41,908 bases of DNA from CAZEJK01 sp964512045 (GCA_964512045.1 CAZEJK010000016.1:1-41908), one strand, 5' to 3'; positions 8,160 to 17,052 are shown, numbered from the stretch's first letter. The notes: generated by a model from the letters alone, not told the origin. A program made the numbers and translations.

Positions 8160-9638
8160 GTGCAACGACGTGCTGCGACCGGAGCAACCGTGTTCGTCGC
8201 GGCGGCCTTGACCGCCGTGAGCATTGGCCAGGGACCGCACACACCGATCGATGTTCGGGTGGTCGAGCTGCCCACGGCGGCCGGCCCGCCGCCGGTGAGC
8301 TGCTCCGAGGCGTTGGCCGAGCTGCCAGCGGCGGCCCTCCGAGCTCCAACGCCGGTTCCGTCGAAGCGGAGCGAACCGTACCGACCGAGCACGGACGGAA
8401 TGCCGGTTCTCAACGTGAGCAGGAGCCAGCTCGAGTCGCTGCCGGGCGGTCAGCCCGAGAAGCTGCCCCTGCAACCGCTCGAGGGCTCGCAGGCAGCGCT
8501 GAAACGGGTTGCTGCCATACTCGAGCGAGCGTCCCGCGGCGAGCGTGTCCGCTGGAGCGTGTTCGGTGCGTCGCATACCGAGGCGGACTGGTGGACGGGA
8601 CGACTGCGCGAGATGCTGCAGGAGCGGTGGGGCGACGGCGGCCACGGGTTCGTGATGCCCGCCGAGCTCGTGCGCGGCTACCGGGCCTCCGGTGTGCGCC
8701 TGTGCCGCTCCCCGCTGTGGCAGGGAGACTCGGTCTTCCGGATGAGCAGCCCCCAGGCGCAAGCTCTGGGCTTCGCCGGAATGAGCGTGGTCTCCTCGGA
8801 TCGTTGGCAGCTGGGATGGGTGGAGACGACCGCAGAGGGTCTGGGCTCGCTCGTGGGAGTCGCCGAGCTGTTCACGCTCGGTCACCGCGGGGGCGGCACG
8901 CTCGAGGTGACCGTCGACGCGCTGCCGCCGATCGCCGTCGACACCGGTGCTGCCACCGGCTTGCAGCGGACACGTTTCGTGATGCCGGACGGCCAGCACA
9001 GGATCTCCGTGTCACCCGCTGGCGATGGACCTGTGCGAGTGCTCGGTGTCTCGCTGGAGCGCGCGCCGAAGGCCGGTGGCGTCATCGTGGACGCGATCGG
9101 TGTGCGCGGGTCCACGGTCGGATCGTGGCTGGATCGGGACCTGGAGCTGAGCCGAGACGGGCTGCAGGCGTTGGCGCCGGACCTGGTGACGCTGGCGTAC
9201 GGTACCAACGAGGCGAGCCACCAGAGCTACGACATGGGCGCCTACCGGAGAGACCTGCGGGCGGCGCTGCACCATCTGCGCGAGGCACTCCCCCATGCAG
9301 CGTGTGTGCTGGTCGGGCCGTCGGACCGGGCCGTGAAGGTCGGCTCCGGACGGTACGCCATCTGGGACCGGACCGCATCCGTTGCCGAGGTGCAACGCGA
9401 GGTCGCCTCCGAGTTCGCCTGTGCATTCTGGGACTGGCAGCAGGCGACCGGTGGACCGGGATCGATGGTCGCATGGCGCCTGCATCGGCCACGGCTGGCG
9501 GCTCCGGACCTCATCCACCACACGCGTGCGGGCTACGAGCGAGTGGCGGAGATGCTGGTGGATGGCTTGGATGCGCTGTCTGCCCGACGCACTCCGCAGT
9601 CGAGCAGTGCTGAAGGCGCCGATGGCCGGGGGAACTGA
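8160..9638 (+). CDS. Secreted SGNH/GDSL hydrolase (Ape1/AlgJ-like esterase family)
   Basis: 492 residues. The GTG at 8160 follows GAGGAGG with 4-nt spacing and opens a signal peptide (GATVFVAAALTAVSIG). Block I is FGASHTEADWW with nucleophile Ser138; the usual GDS is GAS here. It is followed by ERWGDGGHGF, typical of SGNH proteins acting on O-acetylated glycans. Block III is YGTNE (Asn in G-x-N) and block V is DLIHHT, giving catalytic Asp450 and His453. The triad is complete, so activity is likely despite the Asp-to-Ala change, because that Asp is not the triad residue. A paralogue at 13467-15038 has almost the same spacing. A role in removing or adding acetyl groups on peptidoglycan or exopolysaccharide in the periplasm is inferred from family resemblance only. 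Confidence 0.8.
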   Translation: MQRRAATGATVFVAAALTAVSIGQGPHTPIDVRVVELPTAAGPPPVSCSEALAELPAAALRAPTPVPSKRSEPYRPSTDGMPVLNVSRSQLESLPGGQPEKLPLQPLEGSQAALKRVAAILERASRGERVRWSVFGASHTEADWWTGRLREMLQERWGDGGHGFVMPAELVRGYRASGVRLCRSPLWQGDSVFRMSSPQAQALGFAGMSVVSSDRWQLGWVETTAEGLGSLVGVAELFTLGHRGGGTLEVTVDALPPIAVDTGAATGLQRTRFVMPDGQHRISVSPAGDGPVRVLGVSLERAPKAGGVIVDAIGVRGSTVGSWLDRDLELSRDGLQALAPDLVTLAYGTNEASHQSYDMGAYRRDLRAALHHLREALPHAACVLVGPSDRAVKVGSGRYAIWDRTASVAEVQREVASEFACAFWDWQQATGGPGSMVAWRLHRPRLAAPDLIHHTRAGYERVAEMLVDGLDALSARRTPQSSSAEGADGRGN

Positions 9639-9702
9639 CCTCGGGCCGACGCTGACGACCCGACCACGCGTGCCGCGGGTCGCTCTGCCCCGTATGCTCC
9701 GC

Positions 9703-9708
9703 TACGAT
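9703..9708 (+). promoter_or_regulatory. -10 hexamer of the scramblase-family gene
   Basis: TACGAT 6 nt before the ATG at 9715. The context GCTACGAT is identical to that before the PH gene at 5251-5258. TAGGA in the 6-nt gap is too close to be a good Shine-Dalgarno site. Confidence 0.4.
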
Positions 9709-9714
9709 AGGACC

Positions 9715-10497
9715 ATGGCTGACCTCGAGACACGATGTCCTCGCTGTGGATACGAGCACCCGACGGTACAGCGGGAGTGTGCCGCGTGCGGTGTGGTTTT
9801 CGCCAAGATCAGGAGCACGCCCTCGGCGATGTCCAGTCGATCCGAACCACACAGTGATCTCGGGTCGCACGGATTTCAGCAGCTGATTGCCGAACCAGAG
9901 AAGCTGTTCATCGAGCAGCATCACCGCCACTGGTGGGAGATCCTGACGGACTTCGAGCAGCGCAACGAGTACTCGGTGATGGACCCGATGCGGCGACAGC
10001 TCGGGACGGTGGTGGAGCAGGGAACCGGCCTCGCGAATGCGGTGGTGCGTATCCTGGCCGGGTCGCACAGGCCGTTCGAGATTGCGGTAGTGTCTCCCGC
10101 CAATGAGGTGCTTCTGGAGCTCGAACGGAGCTTCTTCTTTCTCTTCTCATCGATGGACGTCAAGGGGCCGACCGGGCGGCTCATCGGTCGCGTCCATCGG
10201 AGGTTCGGTGTTGTCAACCGTCGCTACGACCTCGAGGATGCCAGCGGTCGGACCTTTGCCCAGATCGTCAGTCGGCATCTCAAGATCTGGTCGTTCCCCG
10301 TCGTCGATGCCAACGGCAACGATCGAGGGATGATCGCGAAGAAGTGGTCCGGGATGGGGCGGGAGTACTTCACGGACGCGGATAACTTCGGCGTGGACTT
10401 CGGCGACGGTGGCTGGACCGCCGAGCAACGGGCGGTGATCTTTGCCGCAGCGATCGCCATCGACTTCGACTTCTTCGAGAACAATCAGAAGAGGTGA
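9715..10497 (+). CDS. Zinc-ribbon phospholipid-scramblase-family protein (PLSCR/LURP-one-like)
   Basis: 260 residues. The N-terminus is a zinc ribbon: CPRCG (Cys8, Cys11) and CAACG (Cys22, Cys25). From about residue 55 it matches the phospholipid scramblase/LURP-one fold: RNEYSVMDPMRRQLGTVVE, the central RPFEIAVVSPANEVLLELERS, then IGRVHRRFGVVNRRYDLED. It ends with the hallmark NFGVDFG, the alanine-rich IFAAAIAIDFDFFE, which parallels the C-terminal helix of eukaryotic PLSCR proteins. Length is close to that of other bacterial members. The biochemical role of bacterial members is unknown; a 12-strand barrel wrapped round a hydrophobic helix is known for the fold. The zinc ribbon suggests a protein or nucleic-acid partner. 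The start is set by the upstream TACGAT and the cysteine motif directly after. Confidence 0.82.
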   Translation: MADLETRCPRCGYEHPTVQRECAACGVVFAKIRSTPSAMSSRSEPHSDLGSHGFQQLIAEPEKLFIEQHHRHWWEILTDFEQRNEYSVMDPMRRQLGTVVEQGTGLANAVVRILAGSHRPFEIAVVSPANEVLLELERSFFFLFSSMDVKGPTGRLIGRVHRRFGVVNRRYDLEDASGRTFAQIVSRHLKIWSFPVVDANGNDRGMIAKKWSGMGREYFTDADNFGVDFGDGGWTAEQRAVIFAAAIAIDFDFFENNQKR

Positions 10498-10638
10498 CCT
10501 CTCCGAGCTGACCGGTCGGGGATCTCCTGAGATCGATGAATCGAGGAATCCTCTCAGACGGGCATTCGATACCCGTCGATGCGACGGTCCGGCAGGTCAC
10601 GACTGAGCGGGCCGGTTGGTCGTGGAAGGAGAGGCGTC

Positions 10639-13491
10639 ATGTACGAGCAGCAGTCAACGATCGGATGGATGGTGCGCGCAGCGGTGCGGGCTTCGACAGC
10701 AGGGTTTCTAGCTGTGCTGGTTCTCATGCCGGCGTTCATGGCCGCTGCCGAGTGTCCAGAGCTGCTGGGGCGCGTCGGCCGAGGTCAGGTGAAAGCGGTG
10801 GCGGCAGGGTCCTCCGGTCTGGCCGTGATCGGCAGCGGGACGGTTCTCGAGACCGTCGGCATCTCGGACCCGACAGCTCCGCAGCGCCTCGGATCGGTGG
10901 AGCTCGGTGCCCCGATCCTCGAGATCGAGACTGGGCCCGCACAGATTGCGTACGTCGCGACCGAGTTGGGTCTGCACATCGTCGACGTCATGGACCCGGT
11001 GCATCCGAGACTCCTACAACGCGTGCTTGCCGATGACATCAGGGGCATCGCTGTGGGAGCCCAGGAGATCTTCCTGGCCCGAGCGACTTCCGGAGTCACG
11101 GTTGTGGACGTTTCGGACCCGGCGAGTCCCGTTGAACGTGGAACGTTCGACCGCCAGGGCATTGTCACGGATGTGAAGCTGGATGGGAATCTCCTGTTCA
11201 CTGCGGAGAGCGACACGGGGGTCGGAGCTGTTGACGTCAGCGACTCCACGAGCCCCGATGAGCTGGGCTTCGTGACCGTCTCCGATCGTGAGCTTCGGTC
11301 GCTCGCACTGACCGGCGATCATGCTCTTGTAGCGGATGCGAACGGGGCCATGCTCGTGCTGGACGTCTCGGCGCCGGCAGACCCGCGGATCGTGGGCGAG
11401 CTATCCGGACTGAACGAACCGACCGCTGTCGCGACGGACGGGGACCATGCGTACCTTTCGGATCACGGTGACGGGCTCGTTGTGGTCAGCCTGTCGGATC
11501 CCGCAAACCCGGTCGTGTCGGGTCGGATTGAAGACGGCGACTCCGATTTCACAGCGGATGTTGCCGTGGCTGACGGCTTCGTCCTGCTTGCGGACACGCT
11601 CTCGGCACTCTGGATCGTCGATCCGTCGGACCCGGCGAACCCGGAGGTGGTCGGTGGCGTGATCGAGCCGAGCAATACCGACGACGTGGAGCTTGCTCAT
11701 CACACCGCTGTTGTCATTGATGCCAGTGTCGGCTTGCGGACGGTGGATGTTACCGATCCACTGCACCCGCGAACGTTGGCGAGGTTTCCGTTGGACGGTG
11801 CGCAGTCCGTCGCAGTGATCGGATCCACCGCTGTGGTCGGGATGAACCCACTGACGACCCTTGATATCACGGATCCGGCGAAGCCGAAGGTCGTCGGCGC
11901 CTCGAGCGGGGAGGCGTCTCTGCGTGACATGAGTGTTCAGGGCTCCCTTGTTGTCGGTGCCGGATGGGATCAGGGGTTGCAGCTGTTTGACGTCGCAGAC
12001 CCCGCGAGACCGTTCGAGGTGGGCAGCGTGATGACCGGGGGCGTGGCGCGAGGTGTTGCGGTCTCCGGAGTCTACGCGTATGTCGCGGCTGACGAGGCGG
12101 GTCTCGAGATTGTGGACTTCTCGGATCCGGCGAACCCGTCGATCGTCGGCTCGTTGGATCTTGATGCGCACTCCCTGGGAGCCGTTGTCAGCGACAACGT
12201 GGTGTTCGTTGCTGCGGTGACACGCCTGTATGCGGTCGATGTCTCGGATCCCACGAGCCCGGTCCTCCTGCACGACTTCGATATCGCGCACCGAGCCGCA
12301 GACGTCGATCTCCTCGGCAACCTGCTGGTTGTCGCGTCACCATTCGGGAGCGTCGAGGTTTACGACGTGTCTGCTCCCTCCGCACCGGTGCATCTCGGAC
12401 GCGCATACACGCCCGGGTCCGCAGTGCGGCTGAGCCGGAGCGGATCGGTGGTTGCGGTTGCGGACAGCGATGCCGGACTTGCCCTGGTTGACGTCTCGGG
12501 CTGTTTCGCAGCGGACAGCGAGCCGTTCGCTGACTTTGCCTGGCAGCCCTCTGATCCGGTCGCCGGCCTCCCCGTACAGTTCAGCGACCTCTCTGGCGGT
12601 GACCCCAGCTCGTGGAGCTGGACGTTCGGAGATGGGGCAACCAGCACAGTCGCTGAGCCGAGCCATGTGTACGGTTCTCCGGGCAGCTACGAGGTGACAT
12701 TGGAGGTGTCCAATGCGAAGGGCACTGACACCGACAGCGCAGCTGTGGTCGTGAACGGCACCTCCGCGCCAGCAGTCGATCAGGCCGGCAGCTATCGGGC
12801 CGTTGTGCCTGCGGGCGCCCACGTGGAGGGTCTGGAGGCGACCCGCTGGGTGACGGACCTCGAGCTGCACGCACCTGGTGTGAACGACGTCGAGGCCAAT
12901 GTCTACTGGCTCGAGGGCGCTGGCGACAACAGCGCTGCCGTCGGCCGGCAGTACGAGGTGGAGGCCAACGAGTCCCTTCGTCTCGCCGACGTTGTTCTGA
13001 GCCAGTTCGGCTCTGCGAGCGCCAACGGCGCCCTGTTGATCGGGTCGAATCGCCCGCTGGTGGTGTCGTCTCGGACGTACAACGCTGCCGGGGAGGCTGG
13101 AACCTACGGTCAGTACATTGCCGGCTACGCCGATGATGTTGCCATCGAGCAGGGAGAGGAAGCGCGGATCGTGCAGCTGGCCCACGATCCAGAGGCCGGC
13201 AGTGGGTTCCGAACCAACATCGGCGCTGCCAGCCTCAGCGCTCAGCCGATGGCGATCACAGTCGAGCTACTCAGAGCCGACGGGACCGAGGTCGGGTCGT
13301 TCGACCTGGACCTCGGGCCGTACGGACACCGCCAGAGCAACGCAGTCTTCGACGGGTTGGTGCCTGGGACCGTTGAAGGCGGTTACGCCCTGGTGAGCTC
13401 GGGCAGTGCGGGCGCGCGCTTCTTCGCGTACGCCTCGGTCGTCGATAACGGCTCGGGAGATCCGATCTACGTCCCGGCGCGCGTGCCGTAG
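10639..13491 (+). CDS. Secreted LVIVD-repeat propeller protein with PKD domain and C-terminal beta module
   Basis: 950 residues. The ATG at 10639 has GGAAGGAG upstream (7-nt spacing) and opens a signal peptide ending near MAAAE. Residues of about 45-620 contain a dozen or more LVIVD-type units, each with a strand such as GLHIVDVMDPVHP, GVTVVDVSDPASP or GLEIVDFSDPANP; these fold as propellers in the family. A PKD domain follows at about 628-707 (FSDLSGGDPSSWSWTFGDG then HVYGSPGSYEVTLEV). The last 235 residues (AVVPAGAHVEGL with RWVTDLELHAPG; AGTYGQYI; FRTNIGAASLSAQP; FAYASVVDNGSGDP) are a relative of the modules in the 847-residue protein. It is likely surface-exposed and adhesive or structural; no enzyme motif is seen. 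The 3' end overlaps the convergent SGNH gene by 25 bases. Confidence 0.87.
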   Translation: MYEQQSTIGWMVRAAVRASTAGFLAVLVLMPAFMAAAECPELLGRVGRGQVKAVAAGSSGLAVIGSGTVLETVGISDPTAPQRLGSVELGAPILEIETGPAQIAYVATELGLHIVDVMDPVHPRLLQRVLADDIRGIAVGAQEIFLARATSGVTVVDVSDPASPVERGTFDRQGIVTDVKLDGNLLFTAESDTGVGAVDVSDSTSPDELGFVTVSDRELRSLALTGDHALVADANGAMLVLDVSAPADPRIVGELSGLNEPTAVATDGDHAYLSDHGDGLVVVSLSDPANPVVSGRIEDGDSDFTADVAVADGFVLLADTLSALWIVDPSDPANPEVVGGVIEPSNTDDVELAHHTAVVIDASVGLRTVDVTDPLHPRTLARFPLDGAQSVAVIGSTAVVGMNPLTTLDITDPAKPKVVGASSGEASLRDMSVQGSLVVGAGWDQGLQLFDVADPARPFEVGSVMTGGVARGVAVSGVYAYVAADEAGLEIVDFSDPANPSIVGSLDLDAHSLGAVVSDNVVFVAAVTRLYAVDVSDPTSPVLLHDFDIAHRAADVDLLGNLLVVASPFGSVEVYDVSAPSAPVHLGRAYTPGSAVRLSRSGSVVAVADSDAGLALVDVSGCFAADSEPFADFAWQPSDPVAGLPVQFSDLSGGDPSSWSWTFGDGATSTVAEPSHVYGSPGSYEVTLEVSNAKGTDTDSAAVVVNGTSAPAVDQAGSYRAVVPAGAHVEGLEATRWVTDLELHAPGVNDVEANVYWLEGAGDNSAAVGRQYEVEANESLRLADVVLSQFGSASANGALLIGSNRPLVVSSRTYNAAGEAGTYGQYIAGYADDVAIEQGEEARIVQLAHDPEAGSGFRTNIGAASLSAQPMAITVELLRADGTEVGSFDLDLGPYGHRQSNAVFDGLVPGTVEGGYALVSSGSAGARFFAYASVVDNGSGDPIYVPARVP

Positions 13492-15038
13492 CCAGGCGCG
13501 TCGGATCTGCCAGGTGCGGATGACGCCCCGGCGCCTTCCGACTCGCTCGCTGGCTTGGCGACTGATCCCGGGAGCTCGTCGAGCACGGGCGCCAGGGTCG
13601 GGTTGGCGCGGCTCCAGCTGTCGTAGGCTGCCAGCAGCGCATCGGTGAAGGACTCGCCGACGAGGTCGAGGCCACGCGAGGTCAGGTGCATGAGATCGGT
13701 CCACGCGAGCTGCGGTCGCGCCTCGAGCCACCGTTCGAATCCGCCGACGCCGCCCATGACGGCCCGTGCGTCCCAGAAGGCGCAGCCGGCAGCCGTCGCC
13801 TCCGCGCGCTGGATGCGGATCACGCGCTCGATGAGGGGGTGGGACTCGAGCGCGGTGCGTTCTCGGACCGCCTGATCGAGCGGGCCGATGAGGAGGCAGG
13901 AAGCCTCGGGTGCTGCGCTCCGCAGGCGCTTGAGGAGCCGAGCGAGCCCGCGGGCATACCGGGCGCCTTCGCCGGTCGTGAGGCCCGGGTGGGGCAGCTC
14001 GTTGCCTCCGGTCTGCAGCACGAGGAGGTCCGGCGTCCGTCGCGCGATCTGCCGCTTGAAGTGCTGCCGCTCCTGTTGGAGCAGGTTCCAGACCGAGACG
14101 CCAGCGAGCCCGAACGTCTCCCAGGTGATGCCGGGACCCGTGGTCTCGAGCACTGCGCCGTAGACGGTGACGGGACCGTCACCGACGGCGCGGATCGTCA
14201 GCTCCCGTGCAGACCTCTCGACCGTGAGGAACTGATCCGCTGGCGTATCGGAGGTCGTTGCCACCGTCTCAACCAGCTCCTCGTCCAGCAGAAGCTCGAT
14301 GGTCCCGCCCCGTGGTTGGGCTCGGTAGAACAGCTCGAACCGGTGGAGGAGCAGGCGCTGGTCGTCCACCAGACGGCCGGCCAGTCGAGAGCTGGCCTCG
14401 TCTGAGGCGATGGCGGCGGTTCCGGCGAGACCGCACCGCCGCACCGGCTCGCCGTCCCACACGATCGTGTGCATCTCCCAACCGTCTGACTCCTGCAGCA
14501 GACCGGGCCGCAGCGTCCAGACCGGGTCGATCGCGGCCGCCAGGAAACCGGGTCCACCGTCGCCGAACCGTTCGCGCATCCTTCTGCGGACCACCGACGT
14601 GATGCCGTCGGCCGCGATCGTCGAGTCACCCCAATGGAGCACGCGGCTGATCCCGTGCGGAGTGTCGGCCTCGGTCAGGGCCAGCCGTTGGAAGAACGTG
14701 TCGAGAGCATGGTCGGGAATCTCGAGTGGCGTCGCGATCCCTGGTTGTCGCTGGGGGAGCATATCGGCTCGGACCCGTGGTGGAACGACAGGGAGGTGCT
14801 CGGCGATCTTCTCGGGCGAGCGGCCAGCCGAGCGCCGCATCGGCTCCACCAGGATGCGAGGTGGCGGAGGCGCCGGGGGAGGCTCGACGAGCCGCACCAG
14901 CGGCAGCGGCTCACCGGGGAGCCACGGTCGCCACGCCTCGGTGCCCGGGATGAGGTAGAGACTGGCCTCGACCGCCGCCAGAACGGCGACGAACAGGCCG
15001 AACCGGCGCAGCTCACGATGGTGCTCGAACGAGGTCAT
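13467..15038 (-). CDS. SGNH-fold acetyl-ester enzyme partnered with MBOAT (AlgJ/PatB/Ape1-like)
   Basis: 523 residues from the ATG at 15038; a TTG at 15077 is an alternative but lies inside a likely -35 box. A single membrane or signal helix (LFVAVLAAVEASLYLIPG) is followed by a proline-rich linker, so the enzyme is periplasmic. Block I is WGDSTIAADG with Ser139, then RERFGDGGPGF; block III is LQTGGNELP; block V is DLMH with Asp448 and His451. The complete triad and the GDGGPGF segment match SGNH proteins that deacetylate or transfer acetyl groups onto peptidoglycan or exopolysaccharide. The upstream gene on the same strand is an MBOAT acyltransferase, the usual partner that exports the acetyl group. 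The two are 408 bases apart because of a repeat-bounded element. Residue spacing matches the paralogue at 8160-9638. Confidence 0.84.
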   Translation of the reverse strand: MTSFEHHRELRRFGLFVAVLAAVEASLYLIPGTEAWRPWLPGEPLPLVRLVEPPPAPPPPRILVEPMRRSAGRSPEKIAEHLPVVPPRVRADMLPQRQPGIATPLEIPDHALDTFFQRLALTEADTPHGISRVLHWGDSTIAADGITSVVRRRMRERFGDGGPGFLAAAIDPVWTLRPGLLQESDGWEMHTIVWDGEPVRRCGLAGTAAIASDEASSRLAGRLVDDQRLLLHRFELFYRAQPRGGTIELLLDEELVETVATTSDTPADQFLTVERSARELTIRAVGDGPVTVYGAVLETTGPGITWETFGLAGVSVWNLLQQERQHFKRQIARRTPDLLVLQTGGNELPHPGLTTGEGARYARGLARLLKRLRSAAPEASCLLIGPLDQAVRERTALESHPLIERVIRIQRAEATAAGCAFWDARAVMGGVGGFERWLEARPQLAWTDLMHLTSRGLDLVGESFTDALLAAYDSWSRANPTLAPVLDELPGSVAKPASESEGAGASSAPGRSDAPGYGTRAGT

Positions 15039-15047
15039 CGGGTTGCC

Positions 15048-15077
15048 ATCGTCCGATGAGAGCAGTCTTCCGGTCAA
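15048..15077 (-). promoter_or_regulatory. Possible own promoter of the SGNH gene
   Basis: Minus strand: -35 TTGACC (15072-15077), 18-bp spacer, -10 GACGAT (15048-15053), 9 nt before the ATG at 15038. The -10 lacks the leading T, so this is weak. It would let the gene be expressed despite the element separating it from MBOAT. Confidence 0.3.
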
Positions 15078-15167
15078 GTCAGAGCGTCAGAGCATAACCC
15101 GGCGGAGCCGGAACCAAACAGGGCCGGACCTGGTCGCAGCGCGTGGTCGGTTCTCGGACTTCGGAAT

Positions 15168-15380
15168 CAACGCAAAGACGCAGGGACGCAAGGCCGCAAA
15201 GGAGAAGGGGGTGGGTAACAGAGGTGCATGGCAGAGCTGACCTCATGAAGGCCGGCCGCGCCCTGGTGCTCGCTGGCCTCAAGCTCCGATTCCTCGTCCT
15301 GATCCCCGAAGTCGCATATCCCGCCGCGTCATGAGCTTCTCTATATCTTTGCGTCCTTGCGCCTTCGCGCCTTTGCGTTG
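15168..15380. repeat. 213-bp element bounded by inverted ACGCAAAG-type repeats
   Basis: Left arm 15168-15202 and right arm 15347-15380 are built of ACGCAAAG-like octads and are inverted to each other (about 28 of 34 positions match by eye). They enclose about 145 bases with no convincing gene. The element lies between the MBOAT gene and its SGNH partner. Such octad arrays recur in many bacterial genomes as intergenic elements; no transposase or target duplication is evident. Confidence 0.7.
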
Positions 15381-15446
15381 AATCTCCTGCCGAGTACTCT
15401 GCCACGTCTGAGCAGGACCTCACGACTCCTGACCAACGCGGCCGCG

Positions 15447-16874
15447 CTAGAACTGGTAGTACACGAACGCCAGCTGCCGGCCGGTACCGAGCACCATGCA
15501 CGCGATGCCCACCAGCGCCAGCGCCGGCGCCCACAGCAGCGGTCCAGAGTGTGCAAACCGCTCCTCCAGGGACGTCTGCCACCGCTCCGGCGAGAAGTGG
15601 ATTGCATACCCGATCAGGAGCACCGCCAGCGCCGTCGGCGCGAACCTCGGGATCGCCCAGGTCGGATCGAGCAGGTGTGCGGCGTACGCTCCGGCGGTCG
15701 CAAAGTCCGGCGCACGGAACAGGATTCTGGCAAGTACGATGAAGTGGAAGGTGACGCACCATCGCCAGGCCCACGCCCAGCGGGAGGGCAACGGGTCGTC
15801 CGGTCGGCGTCCGGTGCGCTTGCGTTGGTACCGGTTGATGGCCACGGCACTCCCGTGGAGGAGACCGTACACCACGAAGCTCCACGAGGCTCCGTGCCAG
15901 ACGCCGATGATCAGGAGGGTGATGAGGATGTTCACGTACACCCGCGGTTGCGAGGCGACGCGGCTGCCGCCGAGGGGGTAGTACACGTAGTCGCGGACCC
16001 AGTTCGACAGCGTCATGTGCCAGCGACGCCAGAACCCCGCCACGCTGGTGGCCTTGTACGGCCGTCGGAAGTTCTCCGGCAGCTCGATGCCGAACAGGCG
16101 TGCGGAGCCAATGGCGATGTCGGTGTAGCCGGAGAAGTCGCAGTAGATCTGCAGTGTGTAAGCGTACAGCCCGATCAGCAGCTCGAGGCCAGTGAAGTGG
16201 CCCGGATCGGCGAACAAAGAGTCCACGATGCCAACCCGCAAGACGTCGGCGAAGAGCACCTTCTTGACCATGCCGCGGCCGATCCGGAAGAGCCCGGCGC
16301 CCACCTGCCCTGAGCGGAGCAGCGGCAGCGCTTGAAGCTGAGGAATCAGCTCGTGGCGACGCACGATCGGCCCGGCGACGAGCTGTGGAAAGAACATGAC
16401 GAAGGTCGAAAAACGTACTGGACTGTGCTCGGCTGCAGCGGTACGGCGGACGTCGACCACGTAGGCGACGGTCTGGAAGGTGAAGAACGAGATGCCCAGC
16501 GGCAGCTCCAACGACACGGTAGGAGGCGGCACGTCGAGCCCGGTGTGTCCGAGCACGGTGAAGAGGTCGGTGATCAGCCAGTTCCAGTACTTGAACACGA
16601 TCAGCGGAAGCAGGAGCAGGCCCACCAGCAGTGCGCCGCGGGACGCCGGCCGGCCCGCAGCCTCCTGCGAGGCGAGGCGAGCCATCCACAGTCCGCCCGC
16701 CCACGCCACGACCACGATGGCGGCAAGGACCGGGAGATAGGCCACACGCCACGAGGCGTAGAAGGCAACCGACGCGGCGGTGAGTACCCAGAGCCGATAC
16801 CGTGCCGGGACAACCCAGTACAGCACCACCACGAGCGCCAGGAAGAGCACGTAGTCGAGAGTCGGAAACAGCAC
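15447..16874 (-). CDS. MBOAT family membrane O-acyltransferase (AlgI/PatA-like)
   Basis: 475 residues. A multi-spanning inner-membrane protein that passes acetyl groups across the membrane for O-acetylation of peptidoglycan or exopolysaccharide. The start VLFPTLDYVLFLALVV (GTG at 16874) aligns with the usual MLFxSxxFLLFF beginning of AlgI proteins. Conserved features follow in order: PLGISFFTFQTVAYVVDV, FPQLVAGPIVR, LQIYCDFSGYTDIAIGSA, FRRPYKATSVAGFWRRWHMTLSNWVRDYVYYPLGG (key residues FWRRWH) and GVWHGASW with catalytic His327. Length is normal. It is upstream of, and on the same strand as, an SGNH enzyme, as in alginate and peptidoglycan O-acetylation systems. The acceptor cannot be told from sequence. 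No Shine-Dalgarno is seen; TACACT lies 9 nt before the start. Confidence 0.92.
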   Translation of the reverse strand: MLFPTLDYVLFLALVVVLYWVVPARYRLWVLTAASVAFYASWRVAYLPVLAAIVVVAWAGGLWMARLASQEAAGRPASRGALLVGLLLLPLIVFKYWNWLITDLFTVLGHTGLDVPPPTVSLELPLGISFFTFQTVAYVVDVRRTAAAEHSPVRFSTFVMFFPQLVAGPIVRRHELIPQLQALPLLRSGQVGAGLFRIGRGMVKKVLFADVLRVGIVDSLFADPGHFTGLELLIGLYAYTLQIYCDFSGYTDIAIGSARLFGIELPENFRRPYKATSVAGFWRRWHMTLSNWVRDYVYYPLGGSRVASQPRVYVNILITLLIIGVWHGASWSFVVYGLLHGSAVAINRYQRKRTGRRPDDPLPSRWAWAWRWCVTFHFIVLARILFRAPDFATAGAYAAHLLDPTWAIPRFAPTALAVLLIGYAIHFSPERWQTSLEERFAHSGPLLWAPALALVGIACMVLGTGRQLAFVYYQF

Positions 16875-16883
16875 CGGAGCCCG

Positions 16884-16889
16884 AGTGTA
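16884..16889 (-). promoter_or_regulatory. -10-like hexamer before MBOAT start
   Basis: TACACT on the minus strand, 9 nt before the GTG at 16874; no Shine-Dalgarno or clear -35. One of several such hexamers before SD-less genes in this window. Confidence 0.3.
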
Positions 16890-17052
16890 CGATACTTCGC
16901 TTGGGAGGCCGTGCGCGGTGGAGGTTCGAGATCTGTCGCAATTCAGCCAAGGTACGGAAGATCGAGCTTCTGAGAGTTGCGACGGAGTCTGTGGGCATGT
17001 GTGGATCCATGGGTCCAAGAAGGTCCTGCGAGATGCCGGCCAACCGGTTTCC

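Noticed and set aside
15203..15346. Transposase or phage gene inside the octad-bounded element
   Set aside because: The longest frames in the 145-base interior are too short and show no known motif.
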